A stretch of DNA of 64,000 bases from Wurfbainia villosa (lineage: Eukaryota; Streptophyta; Magnoliopsida; Zingiberales; Zingiberaceae), in the NCBI GenBank assembly GCA_025175895.1, contig CM045991.1, positions 80,525,174 through 80,589,173 on the forward strand. The letters are read 5' to 3'. Under the pieces are notes generated by a model that was not told the DNA's origin, did no database searches, and worked only from the letters and a program-made list of their open reading frames with translations. The position numbers were made by a program, and so were the translations under genes. This document shows positions 1 to 10,333 of this stretch, piece by piece; the first letter of the stretch is position 1; each line of letters starts with the position of its first letter.

Positions 1-426
1 TCACATGAGAAAGTATATGACACTCATATAATGATCCATGACACTTTCTCATGGCGGGTCAATTCAGTATATATATTCTCCAATATATATACTCATGTGT
101 CAATGTGATATCACATATCATGACTTGTGAGATCAAGTCATCCATTGACCTACATGCTAGTCTCAATGTATTAATATTGTCCTTGTCTATTAATACTTGA
201 CTAGGAATATTAAGAATAGTATTTTCTACAACTTCTCATAATCAATTCTACCAATTGATATACTGTAGATTAGAACCTACTATTCAAGGGCATTATTATA
301 TTTATTTTAGCTGGCACATGCATAAAGTAAATATAATAAATAATCTTTGCCTTTTATTAATGAAATATGATACACATGATCCCTAATCAATCATCTCATG
401 ATTAACACTAAGGGCTAACACTAACA
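1..426 (-). repeat. Partial LTR, minus-oriented, cut by window start
   Basis: Read on the minus strand this stretch begins TGTTAGTGTTAGCCC at base 426, the usual TG start of a copia-type LTR. The sequence changes abruptly at 427 into gypsy integrase coding. It is AT-rich, has no coding potential and contains self-complementary ATATATAT runs near 70-100. The other end and its target duplication lie outside the window, so a solo LTR and a full element cannot be told apart. Confidence 0.5.
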
Positions 427-741
427 GATTGCCCTAACAATCTCAAATCCTTGGAAGAAGAAAGGTGGAAACAAGCTCAAATCCTAGCTAAAGCATACAA
501 GCAAAGAATACAACAAATCTTCAACAAGAAGGTACTGTCGAAGAGGTTCCAAGAAGGTGACTTAGTTTTACACAAAGTCAATCCTGCTAGAGGTCCTGAA
601 AAGCTAGCCCCTAATTGGGTAGGACCTTATACAGTTACTCGCCGAGTTACCGGATCGACATATTACTTAAAAGATGCTTAGGGCAAGGAGCTGCCTAGGC
701 CCTGGAATGTTGTGAATTTAAAATATTTTCATACCATGTAA
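427..741 (+). pseudogene. Ty3/gypsy integrase C-terminal fragment
   Basis: The frame reads the tail of a gypsy pol: a basic helical stretch, then the family signature GDLVLHKV (near residue 39 of the fragment), KLAPNWVGPY, and after the stop the canonical end GKELPRPWNVVNLKYF. In the family this is the DNA-binding C-terminal domain of integrase, the last part of the polyprotein in Tat/Athila-like lineages. Everything upstream is missing because the minus-oriented LTR at 1-426 interrupts the frame. An in-frame TAG at 679-681 splits the fragment and the natural stop is TAA at 739-741. It is non-functional. The Tat-like assignment rests on the motif and on the antisense ORFs and tandem repeats that follow. 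Confidence 0.75.
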
Positions 742-1118
742 TCGAGAGGCATCAATGAGAGGAGTTACCTATTACATGTTTGCTATTAATACTAAAAAAG
801 GAGAATTACAATTCAAATGTCATTCTATATTATTGAAGTCGGTAACTATTTACAGCCACAAGAAGAAGAAGAATAGCAGAAAAGTTATAGCCTAAAATGG
901 TCAGGGGGATAGCATCTAAAACCAATTTTCAAATCCAAAAAAGGAGTTGGTTGATGTTCTGGAGGGTATCTCTGAGCGACATACTGTCTAACTGGCTCAT
1001 TGAAACCATCCTTCAATGTGGCTTTCATCAAGGGCTTCAAGCATTATTGTCGGCATTTGTCAATAGCATGCACATCCTAGTGGAACTTTATGCAACGCTC
1101 CCTGTGCTCCAAAAAGTC
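742..1118. other. Gypsy post-pol non-coding stretch
   Basis: Non-coding sequence between the integrase end and the first antisense ORF remnant. It has short A-rich runs and an AAGAAGAAGAAGAA tract near 860. No other feature seen. Confidence 0.4.
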
Positions 1119-3035
1119 TTAACGAATTCGATGATATTGGCATGATGTTTGAGTGATAGTATCAGTCAAGATGTACATGCCCTGAGATTGGGAGGTATGG
1201 TCTTGTTGTATGATTCTTGACATGTCCACCAAATCCCATCGCATTGAGGCTAAGACTTCTTCCACAACTTCAGTATAGGCCCTAGTTCGGGTCACTTCAT
1301 GCCTCACTTGCTGCAAGGAAACTTCATGTTGGTAGACTTGATAAAGGTCTTGATTTCTCTCTGATATTAAGGCTGAATTGTGGCAAATCTCCCTACTTAC
1401 TTGGGTTCGTAGGGTAGTTATAGTCTCAACATCTCCTTGTTGTTGTTGTTGAGCCTTTGATAGTTGAGCACGACATTGAGCCAATTCTTGAAGCAAGGAA
1501 TTTTCTCCCTATTTAAACATTTCTTGGGATGTTGAACTGGCAATGGATTGTTTCAAAGTTTGTTATTGAAGCTGTATTTGATAATGGGAAAAAGAGTGCT
1601 TCAACTCTTAGTAATTTGTCATCGCCTAAAGACAGCAAGTTAGAGAAAGGGTCATTATTGAAGGTGCATGCAAGAATGGCTTAGAGAATCTTACCAGTTC
1701 CAGAGAATGTTGCAAGCTTTCCATTCGTGGTATTAATTCATTCAAATTAAGGATGCGTGAGTCTCTTGTAGAAGGAGAAGAAGTAGAAACAATGAGGGGG
1801 GTTGGTTCACTCATAATTGGTGAAGGATGATGTGCCGCCAAGAACTAATCTATTGGCTCAAAAGGAAAAAAGAAGGGAGGTTTTGGAGGAAAATGGGGGA
1901 ATGTCACTACAAGATGGGATGTTAGGGTTTTGACTTGAGGATGGGGAACTCGAAGGTTCTAAAGACAAAGGGGAAGAAGAAAGGGAAATGGAGGATGTCA
2001 CAAGAGGTAGGGAGGTAGGAATGTTAGTGGTAAGGGAGGATGTGGAACTAATGAAGAAAAGGGCTGCAACCAAAGAACTTCCTTCGGAGTAGACGGAGGT
2101 GGAAGATGGGAGGGGGAGGCTTAATAGTGGAGGAAGAAGTTCAGAAATTACCTGCTGAATAATGAAAGAGGGGGTACCTTTTGAAGATGGGAGAAAAGTA
2201 GGAAGAGGAGAATTTGATGGTCCAGGTGACATGGACATTGGGGTGGAAGCTATGGTGGACAGAGTGATGGTAGCCGGAGAGGATGTGACAGTGGGAAGCT
2301 CCTCTTCAACCAGGGGGGAGGTGCTAGAGGTAAAATTAGGGCTGGACTATTGAGGGAGGTTGTTAAGAATCATAGGAGGATTGGCAGAAAAGGGGGTATC
2401 TAAAGGGGAAGGTAATGTTTCTGGTAGGGTTGATGAAATGGAAGAGGAAGGGAGCCTGACGGGAGTTGATTCGGTGGGTATAAGCGAAGTGAATGGAGAA
2501 GAGGGGCCAATGGTAGAGGCATCTTCTTCCTGAATTCATCGGCATGCAACTCCTCGCAATCTAGTTTTCATATATAAGAATGGTGGAGGCGGCACAGGGT
2601 CACATAGAAGTGGGGGCGAAGAGGAGGAAAGGCTAGGGTTTGGTGACAATGTAGACGGGGAGGTGGAAGAAGACAATACCTGTGGGAGATTTGTGGTAGA
2701 AGATTATGGGGCAATAGAAAATGATGTTGTCAAGGAAGGAGGTGATGTTAAGAAGAAAGCCACAGAAGAAGGTTCCAAATCTGAACAGAGTTCATTGGGT
2801 CATTTCGCAATTATCAGAAAGCCACATTCTTTAAGCGAGCCTTCATCTTTTCAAAAAGAAGGAAGGGTTTGAGAATGATGCAAGGGGAAAGAAGAAGAAT
2901 ATTCGCACTACGCAGAAATGGGGGAAGGGTTTCGAAGACAGGAAGAGCATAAGATGAAGAAGGGGAAGGCAAGAAGTCAAATTTAAAGGAGGGTAGTGTG
3001 TTCTCGTTGAGCAAGATAATTAGGCCCGTGGGCAA
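1119..3035 (-). pseudogene. Antisense ORF remnant of the gypsy element (coiled-coil and Ser/Pro-rich)
   Basis: On the minus strand a series of short open frames (3035-2814, 2545-2363, 2238-1858, 1841-1626, 1496-1119) forms a broken gene. The middle piece is a Ser/Pro/Leu-rich linker. The last 125 residues are a probable coiled coil, starting ELAQCRAQLSKAQQQQQG and continuing with heptad-like Leu/Val/Ile spacing. Several Tat-lineage Ty3/gypsy elements of plants carry an extra antisense ORF between pol and the 3' LTR, and position, strand and composition fit that. I cannot recognise a catalytic domain. Several frames and stops are involved, so it is decayed. Function unknown. Confidence 0.45.
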
Positions 3036-3098
3036 AAATATGGGCCTTAAAGAAATTTTAGCCGTTATTTATTGGTGGGTGGAGCCTTTGTTTATTTT

Positions 3099-5524
3099 GA
3101 CAGCTCAGTGATGGCCAAAACTTTTATCCCCAAGCGGTTGCAGATCGGAGGAGTTGGATTTAAGGTAAGTACCTATAGAAGATGACGAAAGTAAAAAATT
3201 CATTCCAATCTGACAAGGCAAGGCCTTAGAGAAGATCATCACTATTTTTACAGCTCGACAGTAGTCGAAGCTCTTATCCCTGTGAGGTGGCGGATCAGAG
3301 GAGTTGGATTTAAGGTAAGTACACTATGGAAGATGACAGAAGTAAAAAAATTCATTCCGATTTGACAAGGCAAGGCCTTAGAGTAGATCGTCAATATTTT
3401 TAAAGCTCAATGATAGCCGAAGCTTTTATCCCTGTGCTGTTACGGATCAGAGGAGTTGGGTTTAAGATAAGTACACTATGGAAGATGACGGAAGTAAAAA
3501 ATTCATTCCGATCTGACAAGACAATACCTTAGAGCAAATCGTCACATTTTTATAGCTCGGTGATAGTCGAAGCTCTTATTCCTGTGCGGTGGCAGATCGG
3601 AGGAGTTGGATTTAAGTTAAGTACACTATGGAAGATGACGGAAGTAAAAAATTCATTTCGATCTGACAAGGCAAGGCATTAGAGTAGATCGTCACTATTT
3701 TTATAGATCAGTGATAGCCGAAGCTCTTATCCCTGCGCAGTGGTGGATTTGAGGAGTTGGGTTTAAGATAAGTACACTATGGAAAATGATGGGAGTAAAA
3801 AATTCATTCTGATTTGACAAGGCAAGGCCTTAAGTTAGATCGTTACTATTTTTATAGCTTAGCCTCAGTCGAAGCCCTTATCCTCGTGCGGTGGCGGATC
3901 GGAGGAGTTGGGTTCAAGGTAGATGCACTATTGAAGATGACGAAAGAAAAAAAATTTCTGATATGATCAGGCAAAGCACTAAGTCATATTGTCACTATTT
4001 TTACAGCTCGGTGATAGCCGAAGCTCTTATCCTCGTGCGGTTGTGGATCGTAGGAGTTGGGTTTAAGGTAAGTACACTATGGAAGATGACGGAAGTAAAA
4101 AATTTATTCCGATCTAATAAGGCAAGGCCTTAGAGAAGATCGTCACTATATTTACAGCTCGAAAATAACCGAAATTTTTATCCCCATGCGGTGGAAGATC
4201 GGAGAAGTTGGGTTTAAGGTAAGTAGATTATGGAAGATAATGGAAGAAAAACATTCATTCCGATCTGACCAAGCAAAGCCTTAGGTCAGATCGTTACTCT
4301 TTTTATAACTCAGCAATAGTCGAAGCTATTATCCTCGTGCGATGGTGGATCGGAGGAGTTGAGTTCAAGGTAGATTCATTGTTGAAGATGACGGAAGCAA
4401 AAAATTATTCTGATCTGACTAGGCGAAGCCCTAAGTCAGATCGTCACTATTTTTACAGCTTGGCCTCAGCCGAAGCTCTTATCCCCGTGCGGTGGTGGAT
4501 TGGAGGATTTGGGTTTAAGATAGATCCACTGTTGAAGATGATAGAAGAAAAAAATTATTCCGATCTGACTAGGTGAAGCCCTAAGTCAGATCGTCACTAT
4601 TTTTATAGCTTGGCCTCAGCTGAAGCTATTATCCACGTACTGTGGCGGATCGGAGGAGTTGGGTTCAAGGTAGATGCACTATTGAAGATGATGGAAGTAA
4701 AAAATTCTTTCTGATCTGACCAGGTGAAGCCCTAAGTTAGATCGTCACTCTTTTTACAGCTCTGCAATAGTCGAAGCTATTATCCCCATGCGGTGGCAGA
4801 TCGGAGGAGTTAGGTTCAAGGTAGATGCACTGTTGAAGATGACAGAAGCAAAACATTATTCCATCTGACCAGGCAAAGCCCTAAGTCAGATTTTCACTAT
4901 ATTTATAGCTTGGCCTTAGCCGAAGATCTTATCCCCGTGCAGTGGCGAATCAGAGTTGGGTTCGAGGTAGATGCACTGTTGAATATGATGAAAGCAAAAA
5001 AATTATTCCGATTTGACCAAGCGAAACTCTAAGTCAGATCGTCACTATTTTTACAGCTTAGCGGTAGCCGAAGCTCTTTTTCTTGTGCGATGGTGGATCG
5101 GAGGAGTTGGGTTCAAGGTAGTTGCACTATTGAAGATGACAAAAGTAAAACATTCATTCCGATTTGACCAGGCGATGTCCTAGGTCAGATAGCTCGGTGA
5201 TAGCCAAAGCTATTATCCCCGTGCAGTAGCGAATGGAAGGAGTTGGGTTACTGTTGACGATGATGAAAGTAAAACATTCATTCCGATCTAATCAGACGAA
5301 GCCCTAGGTCATATCGTCACTCTTTTTACAGCTCGATAATAGTCGAACCTCTTATCCCCGTGAGGTGATGGATTAGAGGAGTTGGGTTCAAGGTAGACGT
5401 ATTGTTTAAGATGATAGAAGTGAAAATTTTCATTTCGATTTGACCAGGCGAAGCCCTAGGTTAGATCGTCACTATTCTTTATAGCTCGATTTTATCCCTA
5501 TGTAGTGGCAAATCGGAGGAGTCA
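3099..5524. repeat. Tandem array, about 16 copies of a ~151 bp repeat
   Basis: The landmark GATCGGAGGAGTTGGGTT recurs near 3143, 3293, 3445, 3595, 3746, 3897, 4046, 4197, 4348, 4498, 4648, 4799, 4947, 5096, 5231, 5371 and 5511. Spacing is 149-152 bp, except for the shortened last units (about 135-140 bp). Each unit also has AGCTCTTATCCCCGTGCGG and GATCTGAC...GGC(A)AGGCC(T)TAG. Copies to about 3850 plus one at 4046 carry GTAAGTACACTATGG; most later ones carry GTAGATGCACTGTTG, so there are two subtypes. Tandem repeats between pol and 3' LTR are known from Tat-lineage gypsy elements. Short ORFs across it (3891-4133, 4337-4576) are by-products. Confidence 0.9.
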
Positions 5525-5826
5525 GAAGATAAAAGAATGTTTCTATGACTGATCTGAGTAAAAAGTCATTTTCTGGAAAATAGAGAAGTCAGAGACACCC
5601 AGGAGGAAGAGGGGGACGTCAGCATGGGATTGGTGATTTTCTGTTGTTCATTTGACTTTAAAGGGTGATATGATGATATTTTATCCATCTCAAAGAGTCA
5701 ATTTTTAGCAAGAAGAGGTACACTTTTTCATTTCCCAAAATCAGAATTATATTGCTACAAAGTAAGGTTGCATTCATTACTTCTTAAGATCATAAAAGAA
5801 AGTACATTCTAGTAAAATGAAAACTA
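5525..5826. other. Unassigned gypsy 3' sequence
   Basis: No coding potential. It holds purine-rich runs (AGGAGGAAGAGGGGG near 5602 and AAACTAGGGGG near 5822) that could be relics of a polypurine tract, but no LTR start follows either one. Confidence 0.3.
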
Positions 5827-6063
5827 GGGGGCTTTGTGGATGACTTTCTCTGGAGGTAGAGCTAGAGCCATGAGACGGTCTGACTCATTGATAAGCTATC
5901 TAACATGAGACCGATAAGTGAGCCTGAGTATTGATAGGGCTCATTGGGTTACTATCAGTTCTTAGTGTAGGGAGTAATTGTGAGTGGAAGACAACTGTAG
6001 TCGACTCCTAAGATCTCTCACTAAATCTTTCAACTCCTGTATGCATTACTGGTCTGCTGTAAG
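5827..6063 (-). pseudogene. Antisense coiled-coil ORF fragment, split by Siv1
   Basis: One minus-strand frame runs about 80 codons with four in-frame stops. It reads a leucine-zipper-like segment (IQELKDLVRDLRSRLQ) and ends ALPPEKVIHKAP. Removing Siv1 and one TSD joins the frame to 14836-14873, where it continues to an ATG, so Siv1 landed inside this reading frame. It resembles the coiled-coil tails of the other antisense ORFs here. I do not recognise a specific function. The reading is by eye, and the lack of any other frame with similar composition supports it moderately. Confidence 0.4.
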
Positions 6064-6064
6064 A
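6060..6064. repeat. Target-site duplication of Siv1, left copy (TAAGA)
   Basis: TAAGA directly precedes the LTR start and is repeated exactly at 14831-14835 after the 3' LTR, as expected for copia integration. Confidence 0.95.
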
Positions 6065-7186
6065 TGTTGGTGCAGTAGGCACCTAAGTCGAACCTGAGTT
6101 TTGATTATAGCAAACGATACAAAGTTAAGCTCATGTCGTTATCTCACGAGCTAAATCGAGTGTGCAGAAGATTGCTATAGCTGGAGCTGAAGGCTAGCGA
6201 CACCTGGAGGAAGCCGCGGTGGTCGGGCGACACTCGAGTGACTTCGGAGGGAACCGAAGGAATCGAGTGGAAGGCCGGAAGCAAAAGCAACACGTAAGTA
6301 TCGAGGTAAGCTCGTGTGTGTGAGCGTAAGTGAGGTCGTATCCTCGTTACGGGGATGATCTTAAGCGTAGATCCGACCAAAGACATCCTATAGATGGTCT
6401 AGGTCGAGATCGGACGGTCGACGACCGTCGAAATTATGTTTTTGTTGAGCTAACTTTGAATTGCAGCAAGCATCAGTCGACTGCCAGCTTGGAGGACTCG
6501 ACTGCCGTCAATCGGTCAGCCGGAGTCGACTCTGATCGATGTCGCCATCGATCGATGATGGCCATCGATCGGATGGTCAATGATCAGATTCGAGGAGTCA
6601 AGGCTTATCACCCCATTTCAAGGAGATTGGTGCTCAATTGTGATTGGCTAGGGTTCCTCTCGAAAAGGGGCTTAAAGGCTATAAAAGGAGGTCCTAACCT
6701 AGGGTTTTCTCATCAATTCTAAGTGCTCAAAAGCCTCCACAACGCTACGACTCTCCGACGACTCTACAACAACGAAGTGCTGCCAACAACCCTAGTTTAA
6801 GTCCTATCTTCGAGTTGTTGGTATAATCTTAGTTTGTCATTTCTCTTAATCTTGCAATTCGTTTGTTAATCGAGGCTTTCTACCGTTGCATTTTATTTTA
6901 ATAGAAGAGAGGGGTTGTCTCTCTATCTTTTGCTTCGAAGGTTTTTGTAATCGTAAAACTCCTACCTCCAACGAGGAGTGTTTTAGTGAATTGCCCTCCG
7001 TACACGGTCTAGGATTGTTAGGGCCTTGGAGTAGTGGCCAAAGGCTACGAACCAAGTAAAAAAACTATTTGTCTCATTTAGTTTTTATTTACATTTCCGC
7101 TGCATTTAATTGTCTACCGAACGATTTAAAAGAAAAAGTGTTTATCGCTATTCACCCCCCCTCTAGCGAACCGCCTCGATCCAACA
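6065..7186 (+). repeat. Siv1 5' LTR
   Basis: It starts TGTTGGTGCAGTAGGCACC and ends CCGCCTCGATCCAACA, directly followed by the PBS. The tip folds as GGTGC-AGTAG-GCACC. A TATA box lies at 6680. The stretch 6450-6582 differs strongly from the 3' LTR while the rest is close to identical. The ORFs inside it (6144-6386, 6330-6722, 6846-7055) recur in the 3' LTR and are not genes. Confidence 0.95.
6680..6687 (+). promoter_or_regulatory. Siv1 LTR TATA box
   Basis: TATAAAAG within GGCTATAAAAGGAGG, conserved in the 3' LTR at 14317-14324. It marks the likely U3/R border of the LTR promoter. Confidence 0.6.
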
Positions 7187-7188
7187 AT

Positions 7189-7200
7189 TGGTATCAGAGC
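7189..7200 (+). promoter_or_regulatory. Siv1 primer-binding site
   Basis: TGGTATCAGAGC, two bases after the LTR end, is the standard copia site complementary to the 3' end of initiator Met-tRNA; it primes minus-strand DNA synthesis. Confidence 0.9.
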
Positions 7201-7696
7201 CGGGGGCACTCAGATTCGGTGCAACCACTGGTCGAGCATTGTTTTGTTTTCGTATTTATTGTTTTAAGATTTCTCCCACACTACTAATCCAAGACCAAGT
7301 CTTGGTACATAGTTTTTGGTTGTGTTTTTGCAAGTATTGATCGCCTTCGGAGTACCTCACGATCAAACGAGCATAACTCTTGCTACAAGTGGACTCATGA
7401 AACGATCTACCCACCAAATCAAAGCTCTCGCAGAGATCTACACTTCTTACTAGGGGTTTAACCCCGTAACAAGCTGTATCCATCCTCAAAAATCGATGTT
7501 TAGAAGCCTTTCGGGGACATCGAAGTTTGTGAGTACTTACCTTTTATTTAGTTTCTTATTTCTTTGCTTAACTTTCTAGTTTTCGTTTGTTTCTTTTTAT
7601 TTCCCACACTACTAATCCAAGACGCAAGTCTTGGTACTTTCGTGTGTTTTTGTCGTTGCTAGGTTTTCTTTTTAGTCTCCTTGTTTTTTTGTTCTA
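7201..7696 (+). promoter_or_regulatory. Siv1 leader with two repeated hairpins
   Basis: The untranslated leader between PBS and gag holds a direct repeat, CCCACACTACTAATCCAAG, at about 7275 and 7603. Each copy contains a 7 bp hairpin: CCAAGAC-CAA-GTCTTGG at 7289-7305 and CCAAGAC-GCAA-GTCTTGG at 7617-7634, the second with a GNRA-type loop. The position suits a packaging, dimerisation or translation signal; the role is inferred. Confidence 0.55.
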
Positions 7697-9334
7697 ATGG
7701 CCCATCTCGAGGGTTTTAGCACCGTCCGACCTCCATTTTACAACGGAGATGATTTTTGTTACTGGAAAGGTCGGATGGAATGCTTTCTCAAAACCAAAAT
7801 CGAGATGTGGATCATAATCCAAACGGGTTTCACACTTCCGACTAATGAAGTGGGTGACTCCTTGGATTATGATCAATGGACCGTTGCAACAAAACGACAA
7901 GTCGAAGTCGATGCCAAGGCAACACAAATCCTCCAATGCGGCTTATCCAAGGAGGAGTTAAATCGCGTCGGCCCCTTCATCTGCGCAAAGGACCTTTGGA
8001 CAAAGCTAGTGGAGCTACACGAAGGGACCGATGAAGCCAAGGTATGTAAGCGCGACCTTTTATTCAATAAATTATATAATCTAAAAATGTAGGAACACGA
8101 GTCCGTGATGCAACTTCACGCCCGAGTCCAGGACATAGTCAACAATCTACACGCAATCGGGCAAAAGGTCGAAAACCGCGACCTTATAAGGTATGTCCTA
8201 AACTCCTTTCCGAGGACTACCTTGTGGGCATCCATGGTCGATGCCTACAAGGTCTCCAAGGATCTTTCTAAACTTAGATTAGATGAACATTTTTCTAATT
8301 TCGAACTTCATGAGCAGTCTAACTCAGAACCCGAGAAAGGCATAGCACTATTTGCAGGTTCAAAGAAGAAAATTGCTAGCAAGCTACCTCCGAAGGAAGA
8401 AGAGGAGGAGTCTGATTCGGAGGTCGACTCGGAAATGGAGGCCGAACTAGTCAACCTAGTTCGGAGGATAGTCAAGGGCCGAAAATGAGCCGTCACTCGA
8501 CCCAACGAAGGTAAGCCTAAAAGTTCGAATATAAGATGTTATGAATGCAACATGTTTGGACATATCATGTCCGAATGCCCAAAACTCAAGAGCAAGGCAC
8601 CAAAACACAAAAAGGCACTTAATGCCACTTGGGAAGAAGCTTCCGAGGAAGAAGATAACGATCGAGTCCTCATGGCTAAACCGGTGGAATCGGAGATGGA
8701 GTCGGAATCGGAACTTGAATCGGAAACCGAAGACGAGTCAGACTGCGAAGCACTATTCAAGACGAGCCACGGATACGCATCCGGTTCAAAAGATACACTC
8801 AAGGTGAGTCGGTCTCTTATTACTACACTTTATAGTGCAATTAAGTTTCTAAATAGAAAGTTAGCTAAGTCCGAGTCCAAGGTCGAGACCCTGGTTGAGG
8901 AAGTTAAATTCCTCAAACACGAGGTCTCCCTAACCTCTTCGACTAGTCGAGTTCAATAGAAGGACTCAACTCGGGTTGAAAAACTCGAAGTTGAGAACTC
9001 ACTCTTGAAGAGTCAAGTCGAAGATCTTAGGAATACGTTGGAAAGGTTTACTTTGGGATCCAAAGGACTTGACCTCCTACTTGGATCGCAAAGGGCCATG
9101 TACAACAAGGTCGGGCTAGGGTTTAGCTCAAACACGACCAATAAGTCATATATGTCAATCGTAAGTCGACATAAAAAATGTGTCCAAGCATGGGTCTCTA
9201 AGACCGCCTTGATTTCAAACCTAGGATCGAACCAGTACTGGGTTCCCAAGGACCAAATCCACTATGTGGAGAGACCGAATCGATTCAATGGTCCAGGGGG
9301 AGCTAGTACAAAACTTATTTGTGTTTTAACCTAG
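7697..9334 (+). pseudogene. gag: Siv1 gag, one frame with three internal stops
   Basis: Gag would form the virus-like particle and bind the genomic RNA. The ATG at 7697 opens a frame that continues to TAG at 9332. It is broken only by stops at 8090 (TAG), 8486 (TGA) and 8957 (TAG), each explicable as a C-to-T change from CAG or CGA. The N-terminal ~200 residues match the UBN2/DUF4219-type copia gag (WTKLVELHEGTDEAK). A CCHC knuckle CYECNMFGHIMSEC begins at residue 281. Glu/Ser-rich sequence and a coiled coil (about residues 375-460) follow, then the Sirevirus-like GSQRAMYNKVGLGF. Ending gag before protease with a long non-coding gap is abnormal (see 9335-9922). Confidence 0.85.
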
Positions 9335-9922
9335 AAATTGCATGCTTAGGTTTTTATTTAGTTTGATTTTCCTTTTTAGAATGGTTATATAGGACTATAA
9401 CTCGTCAATACTTGATAACATAGTACCAGGACGCGGCGAGATGATAGTACGCTAGGAAAGCGGAGTCTTGTGTATTCAGGCTAGATAAGGCGTATCTAGT
9501 TCGGTGCACTTGACCGAGCGGAACTAGCTGAAGCTACCTCGCCGTATCCTAGACTAGTTAGACCAGGAAGTGGTCTTGGGTGAGTCAAGTTACTATTTTC
9601 TTGAAAATGGCTTTGTCTAAGGAAGTGGTCATTGTTCCGATCAAAGAAGGCCTCTGTGCCTCGCCACGACCTGGAAGCCATGATCTTGAAAAGGTGACTT
9701 GATGAGCCTAAGGTCAAATCCGAATCTAACGCAAGGTTGACAAGTGTTTAAGTCATTAAATTTAATTCAACTAAAATTGGAAGTCATCTCACAAGAACAT
9801 ATAGGATTAACATGTTTGATCATATAGACATGGGTGAGATGATTTAGGTTAATAATTTTCAACCAATTTTTAGTAAATCCAATATCCGATCCAACTACCT
9901 TGCGTGTAGGATCAATGGATGT
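9335..9922 (+). other. Non-coding insert between Siv1 gag and protease
   Basis: In Siv2 gag and protease are separated by a few codons; here 588 bp without an open frame lies between them. It contains CATCTCAC (9785-9792) and GTGAGATG (9836-9843), the same inverted pair seen after pol at 12887-12948. This suggests a copied or misplaced piece of the element's own 3' region, by inference. Confidence 0.5.
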
Positions 9923-10333
9923 TGGATGCTGGTTTACTCTGAGCACATGACCGGGGATCAACTCAAGTTTTCGAAGCTTTGATTCAAACGACAAGGATCC
10001 GTAGCCTTCGGAAATAATGGCAAGCTCAAAATCATCGGATCAGGTGATATTGAGCTTAACTCAAATTTTGTTATTCAAAATGTTTTATTAGTAGAAATTT
10101 TTCAATATAATCTACTTAGTGTAAGCCAATTGTGTGATAATAACTATAAGGTCATATTTCTAGAAAATGAATGCGTAATTAATACAAACGAAACCTCTAA
10201 AACAATTCTTAAGGGAACTAGAAATAACAACATTTACACTATTAACTTAACTAACTCCTCAACTAAGTGTCTTATGACACTACAAGAGGAATCATGGTTG
10301 TGGCACCAACGACTCGATCACTCAAACCCATAA
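9923..10333 (+). pseudogene. Siv1 protease and pre-integrase fragment
   Basis: The frame starts WMLVYSEHMTGD where the family has a W-x-x-D-S-G-C core, so the catalytic Asp-Ser-Gly is lost through a small deletion. A stop follows near 9979. The frame then reads SVAFGNNGKLKIIGSGDIEL, LLSVSQLCD and the pre-integrase motif WLWHQRLDH. It stops at 10333 where the integrase zinc-finger cysteines should follow; these are deleted. The aspartic protease would cut the Gag-Pol polyprotein; this copy cannot. Confidence 0.8.

Noticed and set aside
3099..5524. CRISPR-like regular repeat
   Set aside because: Whole ~151 bp units are repeated head to tail without unique spacers, and the context is a plant retroelement.
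6330..6722. 130-codon plus-strand frame
   Set aside because: Lies inside the Siv1 LTR and recurs, altered, in the 3' LTR (13965); no coding signature.
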